This document shows positions 9,109-16,414 of a stretch of 24,472 nt of DNA, one piece after another. The stretch lies in the NCBI GenBank assembly GCA_036519575.1, contig DATDKZ010000008.1, positions 1 through 24,472 of the forward strand, in the 5' to 3' direction. Position 1 is the stretch's first letter. The number at the start of each line of letters is the position of its first letter. The notes under the pieces were generated by a model. That model was not told where the DNA came from. It made no database searches and was given only the letters and a program-made list of their open reading frames with translations. A program made the position numbers and the translations under genes. The stretch is from AC-69 sp036519575 (lineage in GTDB: Bacteria > Actinomycetota > UBA4738 > HRBIN12).

Positions 9109-10211
9109 GGGTAGTGATCGCAGGGGGCGGCACGGCGGGGCACGTGTTCCCCGCGCTCGCCCTGGCGAAGGAGTTGACCGAACGGCATGGGGCCGGCGTC
9201 GCGTTCGTGGGAACCGCCGGCGGGCTCGAAGCGGACCTCGTCCCCGCGGCCGGGTTCCCGCTCACGACGGTCGAAGCTCGGCCGTTCGAAAGGAAACTCT
9301 CGCTCCGCGCCGTTACGGCACCGCTCTGGGCGCTGCGATCCATCGGTCGGACCCGGCCTCTGGTGGCGCGGGCCGACGTCGTCGTGGGGATGGGCGGCTA
9401 CGTGAGCGCCCCGGCCTCGCTCGCCGCGATCCGGTGGCGGCGCCCACTCGTGCTCCACGAGCAGAACGCCGTCCCCGGGCTGGCCAACCGGGCACTTTCC
9501 CGGGCTGCCCGGACGGTCGCGCTGTCGTTCGGTGAGACGGCGCGTCTGCTTCCCAGGCGCATCGTCACCGAGGTCACGGGGAACCCGGTCCGCGAGGAGA
9601 TCCTCGCCGTGCAACCGGACCGGACCGCGTTCGCCGCGGAAGCCCGATCGACCCTGGGGCTGGAGACCGGCCGGGCGACGGTCCTCGCGTTCGGCGGGAG
9701 CCAGGGCGCGCTCCACCTCGACCGTGCGATGACCGACGCGCTCGAACGTCTGCGCGACCGGAGCGACCTCCAGGTGGTGCTCCTCACCGGGACCCAACAT
9801 TTTCAGGAGACGGAGCGTCGGCTGTCTCGGGGCGGCCCGCTGCTCGTGCGGGCCCTCCCGTTCCTCGACCGCATGGAGCTCGCCTACGCCGTGGCCGACC
9901 TGGTCGTGTCGAGGTCGGGTGCCACCACCGTCGCCGAGGTCACCGTGTGCGGCCTGCCGTCGATCCTCGTGCCCTATCCGTACGCGACGGGCCGGCATCA
10001 GGAGGCAAACGCGCGCGCCCTTCAGCGCGCGGGGGCGGCCATGGTCATCATGGACGACGCCCTCACCGGCGAGCTCCTGGCATCGAAGGTGATCGGGCTC
10101 CTCGAGGACCGGCCACGCCTTCGAGGGATGGCGGAGCGCGCGTCGGCCGTGGCCCGTCCCGACGCGGCCCAAGCGTTGGCGAAGGCGGTGGCGGAGGCGG
10201 CCGAGGGGTGA
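9105..10211 (+). CDS. murG: UDP-GlcNAc:lipid I N-acetylglucosaminyltransferase MurG
   Basis: MurG is the peripheral GT28 glycosyltransferase that converts lipid I to lipid II on the inner face of the membrane. The 368-residue protein shows the first glycine-rich loop GGGTAGHVFP (about 7-16), the second GMGGYVSAP (95-103), HEQNAVPGLANR (118-129), GGSQGA (197-202), SRSGATTVAE and PYPYATGRHQEANA in the UDP-GlcNAc-binding C-terminal half. The ATG at 9105 overlaps the ftsW stop. The open frame extends upstream to 8439 but is out of frame with ftsW and has no MurG features there. The stop overlaps the murC GTG. Confidence 0.97.
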   Translation: MRVVIAGGGTAGHVFPALALAKELTERHGAGVAFVGTAGGLEADLVPAAGFPLTTVEARPFERKLSLRAVTAPLWALRSIGRTRPLVARADVVVGMGGYVSAPASLAAIRWRRPLVLHEQNAVPGLANRALSRAARTVALSFGETARLLPRRIVTEVTGNPVREEILAVQPDRTAFAAEARSTLGLETGRATVLAFGGSQGALHLDRAMTDALERLRDRSDLQVVLLTGTQHFQETERRLSRGGPLLVRALPFLDRMELAYAVADLVVSRSGATTVAEVTVCGLPSILVPYPYATGRHQEANARALQRAGAAMVIMDDALTGELLASKVIGLLEDRPRLRGMAERASAVARPDAAQALAKAVAEAAEG

Positions 10212-11629
10212 GCGACGCGTTCGTGCCACCGCGGGGCAGCATCGCCACGCTCGAGGTCCCGGATCTCTCGGGGATCCGTTCCGTCCACCTGATCGGTATC
10301 GGGGGATATGGGATGCGTTCGCTCGCTCGCATGTTGATCGCGCGAGGGGTGACGGTCGCCGGCTCGGACCTGAAGGACCGTGGGCTGGACGAGCTCCGGG
10401 CCCTGGGGGCCACCGTCTTCGTAGGCCACAGGCCCGAGCAGGTGGGAGACCCCGACGCCGTCATCGTGTCCTCGGCCGTCCTGGAACGAAACGTCGAGCT
10501 CCGCGAGGCGCGGCGTCTCGGCTTGCCGGTCCTCGCCCGGGCCCAGGTCCTGGCGGCCCTCGCCGCGGACCTTCGGACCCTGGCGGTGGCCGGTACCCAC
10601 GGCAAGACCACGACGACGTCGATGCTATCGGTGATCCTGGAACGAGCGGGCCTCGACCCCAGCTTCGTGGTGGGCGGCGATCTGAACGAGATCGGCTCCG
10701 GGGCCAAGCACGGCGGGGGAGACCTGTTCGTCGTGGAGGTGGACGAGAGCGACGGCTCGTTCCTGCTGTTCCATCCCGAGGTGGCGGTGATCACCAACGT
10801 CGAGGCGGACCACCACGCCTTCTATCCGGCCGGACGGCCTGAAGTCGAAGGCGCCTTCGCCAGTTTCGTCCGGCAGGCCGCGAGGGTGGTGGCGTGCGGC
10901 GACGACCCCGGCACGCGGGCCGTCCTGGAACGATCGGGGACCACGGCGGTCACGTACGGCTGCGATCCGGGGAACGCCGTGCGGCTGATCATCGGTGAAG
11001 AGGCCGGCCATGCTCGGGGAACGGTGATCATGGAGGACGGCGGATCGGTGGAGCTTCGCCTGCAGGTGATCGGCGCCCACACCATCCTCGATGCGACGGC
11101 CGCGCTGCTCGCCGCTCGGGAGGTGGGAGTGCCGCCGGCGAAGGCGGCCGAGGCGCTCTCCTCGTTCACGGGTGTGAAGCGGCGTCTGGAGTTCCGGGGC
11201 TCGGCGCGAGGCGCGGCGTTCTACGACGACTACGCGCATCACCCCACCGAGGTCACCACGACGCTCGAAGCCGCGCCCGTCGATCATCGCTCGCGCGTGG
11301 TGGTTGTGTTCCAGCCGCATCGGTACACGCGGACCCGGGCGCTGTCGCGAGAGCTCGGCGAGAGCCTCGCGGGAGTGGACCTCGCCGTGGTGACCGACGT
11401 GTACCACGCCGACGAGGATCCGATCCCAGGGGTCACGGGCAAGTTGGTGGTGAACGCGCTCACCGCCGCCGCCCCCGGGCAACGGGTTGCGTACTTGCCG
11501 CACCGAAAGGACGTCGTGCGTTTCCTGGTGGCGGAGGTGCGCCAGGGCGACCTCGTCCTGATGATGGGTGCCGGCGACATCCCGATGATCACCGATGAAG
11601 TCCTGGAGCGGCTGGGGGATGCATCGTGA
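10208..11629 (+). CDS. murC: UDP-MurNAc:L-alanine ligase MurC
   Basis: MurC starts stem-peptide synthesis by attaching L-alanine to UDP-MurNAc. The product is 473 residues from the GTG at 10208, which overlaps the murG stop. Visible motifs are HLIGIGGYGM (27-36), VSSAVLERNVE, the P-loop GTHGKTTT (129-136, the histidine being typical of MurC), VEVDESDGSFL, ITNVEADHHAFY, YDDYAHHPTEV and FQPHRYTRT. The first loop carries tyrosine at a place where the family usually has Ile or Ala (GIGG-I/A-GM), a mild oddity. The annotated frame runs further upstream to 9947, but that part is a shadow of murG. The stop overlaps the murB GTG. Confidence 0.96.
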   Translation: MSDAFVPPRGSIATLEVPDLSGIRSVHLIGIGGYGMRSLARMLIARGVTVAGSDLKDRGLDELRALGATVFVGHRPEQVGDPDAVIVSSAVLERNVELREARRLGLPVLARAQVLAALAADLRTLAVAGTHGKTTTTSMLSVILERAGLDPSFVVGGDLNEIGSGAKHGGGDLFVVEVDESDGSFLLFHPEVAVITNVEADHHAFYPAGRPEVEGAFASFVRQAARVVACGDDPGTRAVLERSGTTAVTYGCDPGNAVRLIIGEEAGHARGTVIMEDGGSVELRLQVIGAHTILDATAALLAAREVGVPPAKAAEALSSFTGVKRRLEFRGSARGAAFYDDYAHHPTEVTTTLEAAPVDHRSRVVVVFQPHRYTRTRALSRELGESLAGVDLAVVTDVYHADEDPIPGVTGKLVVNALTAAAPGQRVAYLPHRKDVVRFLVAEVRQGDLVLMMGAGDIPMITDEVLERLGDAS

Positions 11630-12558
11630 CCGACGCCCTGCGACGGGCCGAGTCGATCCTTCGGGCGGCCTGCGGCGAGCGCGTCCGCACCGAGTTCCCC
11701 CTCTCGCCCCTGACATCGTTTCGGATCGGTGGTCCTGCGGCCCTGTACCTCGAGCCCGAATCAGAACGCGATCTGGTGGCGGCGGGTGAGGCCGTCCGCC
11801 AGGCAGACATTCCTGTCGTGGTCATCGGGAAGGGATCGAACATCCTGGTGGCCGACCGGGGGTTCGATGGACTGGTCCTTCGGTTGGGGCGGGGGTACCG
11901 GTGGGCCGCGAGGAGCGGAGACCGGATCACGGCCGGCGGGGCGATGCCGCTCCCCGCGCTCGCCGGCGTGGCGCTGTCGCACGGCCTGACGGGGCTCGAG
12001 TTCGGGGTGGCCATCCCGGCGTCGTTCGGTGGAGCCGTCCGCATGAACGCCGGGGCTCACGGCCGAGAGGTCGCCGAGGCGGTCGAGTCGGTGGACGTCT
12101 TCGAGCTCGCCACCCAGGCGGCTCGAATCGTCTCCGCGACCGCCGCCGGGTTCCGCTACCGGAACAGCGACCTTCCCCCGGACGCCGTCGTCGTGGGAGG
12201 GACGGTGCGCCTGGCGCCGGCGGAAAGCTCGGAGATCCGCCAACTGATGGAGGAAGCCCGGGAGTGGCGGCGGCGCACGCAACCGCTGGCCGAGCCGAAC
12301 TGCGGGAGCGTCTTCAAGAACCCGCCCGGAGAACACGCCGCCCGGTTGATCGAGGAAGCCGGTGGCAAGGATCTGTCCGTTGGTGGCGCGGTGGTCTCGG
12401 CGAAGCACGCGAACTTCATCGTTGCCGCCGACGGGACGAAGGCATCCGACGTCGTCGAGCTCATCGCGAAGATCCAGGATCTGGTCCTCGCCCGCTCCGG
12501 CATCCATCTCGATCCGGAGGTCCATCTCGTTGGCCACTTCGACTTCGCGCCTCGCTGA
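11626..12558 (+). CDS. murB: UDP-N-acetylenolpyruvoylglucosamine reductase MurB
   Basis: MurB is the FAD-containing, NADPH-dependent reductase that forms UDP-MurNAc from the enolpyruvyl precursor. The 310-residue protein has the FAD-domain motifs SFRIGGPA, VVIGKGSNILVAD (about 65-77) and ASFGGAVRMNAGAHGREV, then FRYRNSD (Arg177), NCGSVFKNP with catalytic Ser228, KHANFIV, and LDPEVHLVG with Glu298, the second catalytic residue. The compact length fits the type II MurB found in Gram-positive bacteria. The GTG start overlaps the murC stop in a GTGA. MurB catalyses the step before MurC, so the operon encodes the cytoplasmic precursor pathway from this reduction onward. Confidence 0.96.
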   Translation: MTDALRRAESILRAACGERVRTEFPLSPLTSFRIGGPAALYLEPESERDLVAAGEAVRQADIPVVVIGKGSNILVADRGFDGLVLRLGRGYRWAARSGDRITAGGAMPLPALAGVALSHGLTGLEFGVAIPASFGGAVRMNAGAHGREVAEAVESVDVFELATQAARIVSATAAGFRYRNSDLPPDAVVVGGTVRLAPAESSEIRQLMEEAREWRRRTQPLAEPNCGSVFKNPPGEHAARLIEEAGGKDLSVGGAVVSAKHANFIVAADGTKASDVVELIAKIQDLVLARSGIHLDPEVHLVGHFDFAPR

Positions 12559-12562
12559 GCTC

Positions 12563-13267
12563 GTGGCCACCGTTCGCGGCCGACGCCTGGTCGTTGCCGT
12601 GATCGCTGCGGCGATGGCCATCGTCGCGACCTCGCTCGTGGTTTCCCGGTCATCGCTGCTTCACCTCCGCCATCTGGAAGTGGTCGGGACGACGAGCCTG
12701 ACCCGCGCGGAGGTGGTACGGCTCGCTGGTCTCTCGTCGTCGACGAACGTCCTGTGGTTCGATCCCGGGGCCGTCGAGCGGCGCCTCGAATCGGATCCAT
12801 GGGTCGCCACCGCAACGGTGTCGCGGCGCTTGCCCGCAACGATCCGGATCTCGGTGGTCGAGCGTGCGCCCGTGGCGATGATCCGGGACGAACGGGGCTT
12901 CAGGGTTGTCGCCACCGACGGCGTTGCGCTCAGCACCGTGGCGGCCGATCCGGCGCTCCCCGAGATCGAGGTCGTGGCCGGCTCGACCTCCCGATGGGGG
13001 AATGCGCAGGCTCGAGCCGCCGCCGCCAGGGCCATCGCCGGGCTGGATGGAGGCGGACGGCCGGCGGTCGTCAGGGCGGTGGTCTGGGCCGGTACCCTCA
13101 CCGTGGAGCTCGACGGCGGGACCCGCGTGGAGTTCGGAGAACCGATCGGGATCGAGGCCAAGGTTGCGGCGGCCCGGCGGATCCTCCGGTGGGCCTCCCT
13201 GCAGCGGGCCTCGGTGGCGAGGGTGAACGTGATCGCCCCCGACTCCCCGACGGCGACGTTCGCCTGA
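12563..13267 (+). CDS. ftsQ: FtsQ/DivIB-type division protein (POTRA)
   Basis: FtsQ is the bitopic divisome protein that, with FtsL and FtsB-like partners, controls septal synthesis. From the GTG at 12563 the product is 234 residues: a short basic cytoplasmic end, a membrane helix at about 8-27, a POTRA domain at about 34-103 (LRHLEVVGTTSLTRAEV, then SDPWVATATVSRRLPATIRISVVERAPVAMI) and a C-terminal beta domain. This is the usual FtsQ pattern. The open frame extends upstream into murB; I chose the GTG four bases after the murB stop because only a few residues precede the helix from there. A TTG at 12530 is possible. No strong ribosome-binding site is visible, so translation may depend on coupling with murB. 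It is the last gene before the ftsZ promoter gap. Confidence 0.88.
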   Translation: MATVRGRRLVVAVIAAAMAIVATSLVVSRSSLLHLRHLEVVGTTSLTRAEVVRLAGLSSSTNVLWFDPGAVERRLESDPWVATATVSRRLPATIRISVVERAPVAMIRDERGFRVVATDGVALSTVAADPALPEIEVVAGSTSRWGNAQARAAAARAIAGLDGGGRPAVVRAVVWAGTLTVELDGGTRVEFGEPIGIEAKVAAARRILRWASLQRASVARVNVIAPDSPTATFA

Positions 13268-13323
13268 GCCTGGAGCCGCCCGCCTGGCTGCCAGGGATAC
13301 GGGCAGTGACCAGGGCATATCCC

Positions 13324-13380
13324 TTGACGGACCTGGGGTTTGATAGTAGCGTGACCCGTCGAACGTAAAGTAGATATACC
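13324..13380 (+). promoter_or_regulatory. Candidate ftsZ promoter region
   Basis: TTGACG at 13324-13329 is followed, after 17 bases, by TAGCGT at 13347-13352, a fair sigma-70/SigA-type pair. A second, overlapping possibility is GTGACC at 13351-13356 and, 18 bases on, TATACC at 13375-13380. The stretch 13341-13403 is clearly richer in A and T than its surroundings. Start sites inferred from these would leave a leader of roughly 90-120 bases before ftsZ. Position and composition support a promoter, but which pair is used cannot be told from the sequence. Confidence 0.5.
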
Positions 13381-13478
13381 AATAACGCTCAACTAGAGGT
13401 TCACATCCGAGGGGGTTCGAAGCGGCGTTTCCCCAGGTAGACCGGGGGCGGAAGCACCCGGGGGAGCGGAGGTCGAGG

Positions 13479-14630
13479 ATGGAGACTCCTCAGAACTACC
13501 TCGCCGTGATCAAGGTGATTGGTATCGGCGGCGGGGGGGTGAACGCGGTCAATCGCATGGTCGAGGCTGGGCTCCGAGGGGTGGAGTTCGTGGCTGTGAA
13601 CACGGACGCCCAGACGCTGCTGATGTCCGACGCCGAGGTCAAGCTGGACATCGGCCGGGAGACCACGCGAGGCCTCGGCGCGGGGTCGGACCCCGAGGTG
13701 GGGCGGCGAGCCGCCGAGGAGCATCGCGACGAGATGGAGGAGCTGCTGAAGGGCTCCGACATGGTGTTCATCACCGCCGGTGAGGGAGGCGGCACGGGGA
13801 CCGGCGGGTCACCCGTCGTGGCCGAGCTGGCCCGCAAGGCCGGAGCCCTCACGATCGGCGTCGTCACGAGACCATTCGGGTTCGAGGGGCGCAAGCGCGC
13901 CACCCAAGCCGATCTGGGAATCTCGGAGCTGAAGAAGGCCGTCGATACCCTCATCGTCGTTCCCAATGACCGGCTGCTGCAAGTCTCCGATCCGCACACG
14001 CCGATCGTCGATGCCTTCCGCATGGCGGACCAGGTGCTGTATCAGGGCGTCGAGGGGATCACCTCGCTCATCACGACCCCCGGCCTCATCAACCTGGACT
14101 TCGCCGACGTGAAGGCCGTGATGCTCGGGGCCGGTTCGGCGTTGATGGGAATCGGCCACGGAACGGGGGAAGATCGGGCGGAGGAAGCCGCGAAGGCCGC
14201 CGTCTCCTCGCCGCTCCTCGAGTCATCGATCGAAGGCGCGCGCGGCGTCCTGCTGTCGATCGCCGGTCCGACCGACCTCAAGTTGCACGAGGTCAACAAG
14301 GCGGCCGACGCGATCACGCGAGTGGCGCACCCTGACGCGAACATCATCTTCGGAGCGGTTGTGGACGATGCACTCGGGGAGGAGGTGCGGGTCACCGTCA
14401 TCGCGGCGGGCTTTGACAAGCTCGTCGAGCGGGCCGGGCGTGAAGGGCGTTTGTCCCGGATCCTGGAGGAGCCGGTGTTGGTCCCCGAAGCGCTCGACGA
14501 AGAGCAGGAACCGGGACCCGTGCCCTCGATCCTCATCGACGAGGAGGACGAGATCTTCAAGTCGGTGCCCGAGCGAGTGCCGTTCGACGCGGAAGAGGAC
14601 CTGGACATCCCGGATTTCCTGAAGAGCTGA
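13479..14630 (+). CDS. ftsZ: Cell division GTPase FtsZ
   Basis: FtsZ is the tubulin-like GTPase that polymerises into the division ring. The 383-residue protein has the N-terminal nucleotide site IGIGGGGVNAVNRM (about 14-27), the tubulin signature GGGTGTG at 103-109 within AGEGGGTGTGGSP, RPFGFEG, and the T7 synergy loop NLDFAD at 205-210 with the catalytic aspartates D207 and D210. The C-terminal linker is short and very acidic, and the tail ends in DLDIPDFLKS, the conserved peptide that binds SepF and other partners. The AGEGGGTGTGG form, with Glu and Gly-Gly, is the one I know from actinobacteria. A GGAGG at 13468-13472, six bases before the ATG, supports the start. It has its own upstream promoter region; no ftsA precedes it. 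Confidence 0.98.
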   Translation: METPQNYLAVIKVIGIGGGGVNAVNRMVEAGLRGVEFVAVNTDAQTLLMSDAEVKLDIGRETTRGLGAGSDPEVGRRAAEEHRDEMEELLKGSDMVFITAGEGGGTGTGGSPVVAELARKAGALTIGVVTRPFGFEGRKRATQADLGISELKKAVDTLIVVPNDRLLQVSDPHTPIVDAFRMADQVLYQGVEGITSLITTPGLINLDFADVKAVMLGAGSALMGIGHGTGEDRAEEAAKAAVSSPLLESSIEGARGVLLSIAGPTDLKLHEVNKAADAITRVAHPDANIIFGAVVDDALGEEVRVTVIAAGFDKLVERAGREGRLSRILEEPVLVPEALDEEQEPGPVPSILIDEEDEIFKSVPERVPFDAEEDLDIPDFLKS

Positions 14631-14632
14631 GG

Positions 14633-14650
14633 GCAGGACCTTCGTCCTGC
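14633..14650 (+). terminator. Perfect hairpin directly after ftsZ
   Basis: GCAGGAC (14633-14639) and GTCCTGC (14644-14650) form a perfect 7-base-pair stem with a 4-base loop, CTTC, three bases after the ftsZ stop. No T-run follows, so it is not a classic intrinsic terminator. It may act as a U-tract-less terminator or a 3'-end stabiliser that separates ftsZ from the yggS group. Confidence 0.5.
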
Positions 14651-14861
14651 GGCCAACGGTCGTGGGGCGGGGAGGCAGGATGGTTCGAGAGGCGCCCTTC
14701 CCCCGCCTCTGGGCACGCCCCCCGCCCCTCACCTCCCGCGGCCGGATCAGGAGTCGACCTGCGAACATCCCCCGGTGAGCCCGTTCGGACCACGAGCCCT
14801 CGAGGGCGGCCCGCACGCCCTGGTCGCCGTCGACGCCGTGCATCCCACCCTGTGAAAAGGG

Positions 14862-14896
14862 TCAACGACCTTCAACTGTTATCAACTTCTGTTCAC
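14862..14896 (+). repeat. Four-unit direct repeat with 10-base period (TCAAC)
   Basis: TCAAC occurs at 14862, 14872 and 14882, and a degenerate copy, TTCAC, at 14892, so the units start exactly ten bases apart, about one turn of the helix. The array ends two bases before the yggS ATG and lies in AT-richer sequence than its surroundings. A GTGAA at 14852-14856 is the inverted complement of the last unit. Such phasing is typical of sites bound by regulator arrays such as OmpR/PhoB-family response regulators; that role is inferred. Confidence 0.6.
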
Positions 14897-14898
14897 TC

Positions 14899-15597
14899 AT
14901 GGTGCTAGACTCCCGCGAGGCCGTGCTGGCCAACCTGGCCCGAGTCCGGGCCGGCATCGCCAGGGCCTGCGAGCGCTCCGGCCGGGACCCGGGCGAGGTT
15001 CGGCTGGTCGCAGCGAGCAAGGCGGTGTCTGTAGAGGCCGTGCGTTGGGCCCACGAGGACGGGGTCGAGGACTTCGGAGAGAACTACGTGCGAGAGCTGG
15101 AGGCCAAGCGCGAGGCGGTGAGGGGTCCACGGTGGCATTTCATCGGGACCCTGCAAAGCCACACGGCCCATCGGGTGGCCGACCTGGCCGATGTGGTGCA
15201 AACGCTCACGCCTGGGAACGCCATCGGGCGCCTGTCCCGGCGCGCCGCGCAGCGCGGCCGCAGTATCCCGGCGCTCATCGAGGTGGACTTCACCGGCGAG
15301 CGGACCGGCGTGGCTCCGCAGGGGTGCGTCGACTTCGCCGACGAGGTCTCGGCCTTGGACGGCCTCGATCTGCGTGGCCTCATGACCCTGCCGCCCATGC
15401 CCCAGGTGCCCGAGGAAACACGACCGTGGTTCATCCGCCTGCGTGAGCTGCTGGCGGAGGTGAAGGCCACGCATCCCCGGGCCGAGGAGCTCTCGATGGG
15501 AATGTCGATGGACTACGAGGTTGCAGTGGAGGAAGGCGCTACGATGGTCCGGGTCGGGACGGCCCTGTTCGGCGAACGGCCTCCCGCAGGTACGTAG
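14899..15597 (+). CDS. PLP homeostasis protein, YggS/YBL036C family
   Basis: Members of this family bind pyridoxal 5'-phosphate without a known catalytic reaction and affect vitamin B6 and amino-acid balance. The 232-residue protein is a single alanine-racemase-like TIM barrel. It shows LVAASKAVS with the PLP lysine K41, FGENYVRELEAK, WHFIGTLQSH, LIEVDFTGE, LRGLMTLPPMP, and the phosphate-binding end LSMGMSMDYEVAVEEGATMVRVGTALFGER. One departure: most relatives have N-K after LQS in the WHFIG-LQ-NK motif, and here the residues are H88-T89. The ATG at 14899 starts three codons before the expected N-terminal helix and has no visible ribosome-binding site, so the message may be leaderless or nearly so. 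It stands first in the yggS-sepF-yggT-divIVA group. Confidence 0.93.
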   Translation: MVLDSREAVLANLARVRAGIARACERSGRDPGEVRLVAASKAVSVEAVRWAHEDGVEDFGENYVRELEAKREAVRGPRWHFIGTLQSHTAHRVADLADVVQTLTPGNAIGRLSRRAAQRGRSIPALIEVDFTGERTGVAPQGCVDFADEVSALDGLDLRGLMTLPPMPQVPEETRPWFIRLRELLAEVKATHPRAEELSMGMSMDYEVAVEEGATMVRVGTALFGERPPAGT

Positions 15598-15605
15598 GAG
15601 GAGAC

Positions 15606-16082
15606 ATGCCAGGCGTGTGGAAGAAGACACTCACGTACCTCGGCCTCGTCGAGGAGGATGAGTTCGAGCAACTCGATGACGTTGCCGCCCAAGCCGAAGC
15701 GGCGCCGGTTCGCCGCCTCCAGCGGCCTCACGCCGTCCGTGACGTGCACGTCGAGCAGGACGAGATCGGCCTGGTGCGGACGATCCCCTCCCGTCGCTCG
15801 ACCGCGTCATCGATCCACAAGTCCGAGCCTCGCCGGTTCAACGAGGCCCGCGACATCGCCAACCGGTACAAGGACGGGGTCCCGGTGATCATGAACCTGC
15901 AGAGCACCGACGACACGATCGCCCGGCGCCTCGTCGATTTCGCCTCCGGCCTGGTCTACGGCCTCGATGGGAAGATCGAAATGGTCGCCAACCGCGTTTA
16001 CCTCCTCACGCCGGCGAACATCGAGGTCTCCGCGGAGGATCGGGAACGGATCGCCGGCGGTGACTTCTACAACCAGTTCTAG
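15606..16082 (+). CDS. sepF: Z-ring membrane anchor SepF
   Basis: SepF binds the C-terminal tail of FtsZ and the membrane and serves as the Z-ring tether in bacteria without FtsA. The 158-residue protein has the N-terminal amphipathic anchor (residues 1-14, MPGVWKKTLTYLGL, then acidic EEDEFEQ), a variable linker (about 20-70) and the SepF core (about 75-155) with PRRFNEARDIANRYKDGVPVIMNLQ, RRLVDFASGLVYGLDGKIEMVANRVYLLTP. All of these are standard. AGGAGG at 15596-15601 overlaps the yggS stop and gives a strong ribosome-binding site four bases before the ATG. The C-terminal DIPDFLK of the neighbouring FtsZ is its expected partner. Confidence 0.96.
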   Translation: MPGVWKKTLTYLGLVEEDEFEQLDDVAAQAEAAPVRRLQRPHAVRDVHVEQDEIGLVRTIPSRRSTASSIHKSEPRRFNEARDIANRYKDGVPVIMNLQSTDDTIARRLVDFASGLVYGLDGKIEMVANRVYLLTPANIEVSAEDRERIAGGDFYNQF

Positions 16083-16109
16083 GACGCATCCGAGGGCGCA
16101 CCCAGCATC

Positions 16110-16400
16110 ATGATCTGCGCCCAGAGCGCGTTCGCGCAGGTGCTGTGCGTTCTGCTGACCGTCTACTGGATCATCCTCTTGGCTCGGATCATCCTGTCGT
16201 GGGCGATGTCGCTCGGATGGCGCCCGCCCTACTCGGGGCCGGTCCGAACGATCCTCGATCTGATCGACGCCGTGACCGATCCCGTCCTCCGCCCGCTGCG
16301 GGCCCTCATGCCGCCGATCCGGGCGGGTGGCGTGGGACTGGACCTCTCGCCGCTGATCGCGTTCGTTATCCTCTTCGTCCTTCGGTCCGTGTTCTGCTAG
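16110..16400 (+). CDS. YggT family membrane protein
   Basis: This is a 96-residue member of the YggT family, small membrane proteins of unsettled function often found between sepF and divIVA. Two hydrophobic helices are visible: about residues 8-33 (VLCVLLTVYWIILLARIILSW) and about 75-95 (LSPLIAFVILFVLRSVF). Between them is the family loop with ILDLIDAVTDPVLRPLRALMPP. The ATG at 16110 gives the expected length, but only a weak ribosome-binding site precedes it. Placement suggests a role in envelope or division processes, which is inference. Confidence 0.93.
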   Translation: MICAQSAFAQVLCVLLTVYWIILLARIILSWAMSLGWRPPYSGPVRTILDLIDAVTDPVLRPLRALMPPIRAGGVGLDLSPLIAFVILFVLRSVFC

Positions 16401-16414
16401 CCCTGGGGGAAGGC

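Larger units (their letters stand above)
14631..14898. other. Intergenic region between ftsZ and yggS without a confirmed gene
   Basis: This 268-base gap holds the ftsZ hairpin at its 5' end and the phased TCAAC repeats at its 3' end. Between them is GC-rich sequence with one small open frame, ATG 14680 to TGA 14778 (32 codons), preceded by GGGGAGG at 14669-14675. Its product starts MVREAPFPRLWARPP and matches nothing I can name with confidence. In related gene orders the purine nucleoside/laccase-domain gene pgeF (yfiH) sits here, so the stretch may be a remnant of it or plain spacer. I do not call a gene. Confidence 0.5.

Noticed and set aside
13283..13295. CCTGG-CTG-CCAGG hairpin after ftsQ
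   Set aside because: The stem is only five pairs with a three-base loop and no T-run, so it is too weak to call a terminator.
14879..14887. TTATCAACT as a DnaA box
   Set aside because: It differs from TTATCCACA and TTGTCCACA at key positions and is better explained as part of the TCAAC array.
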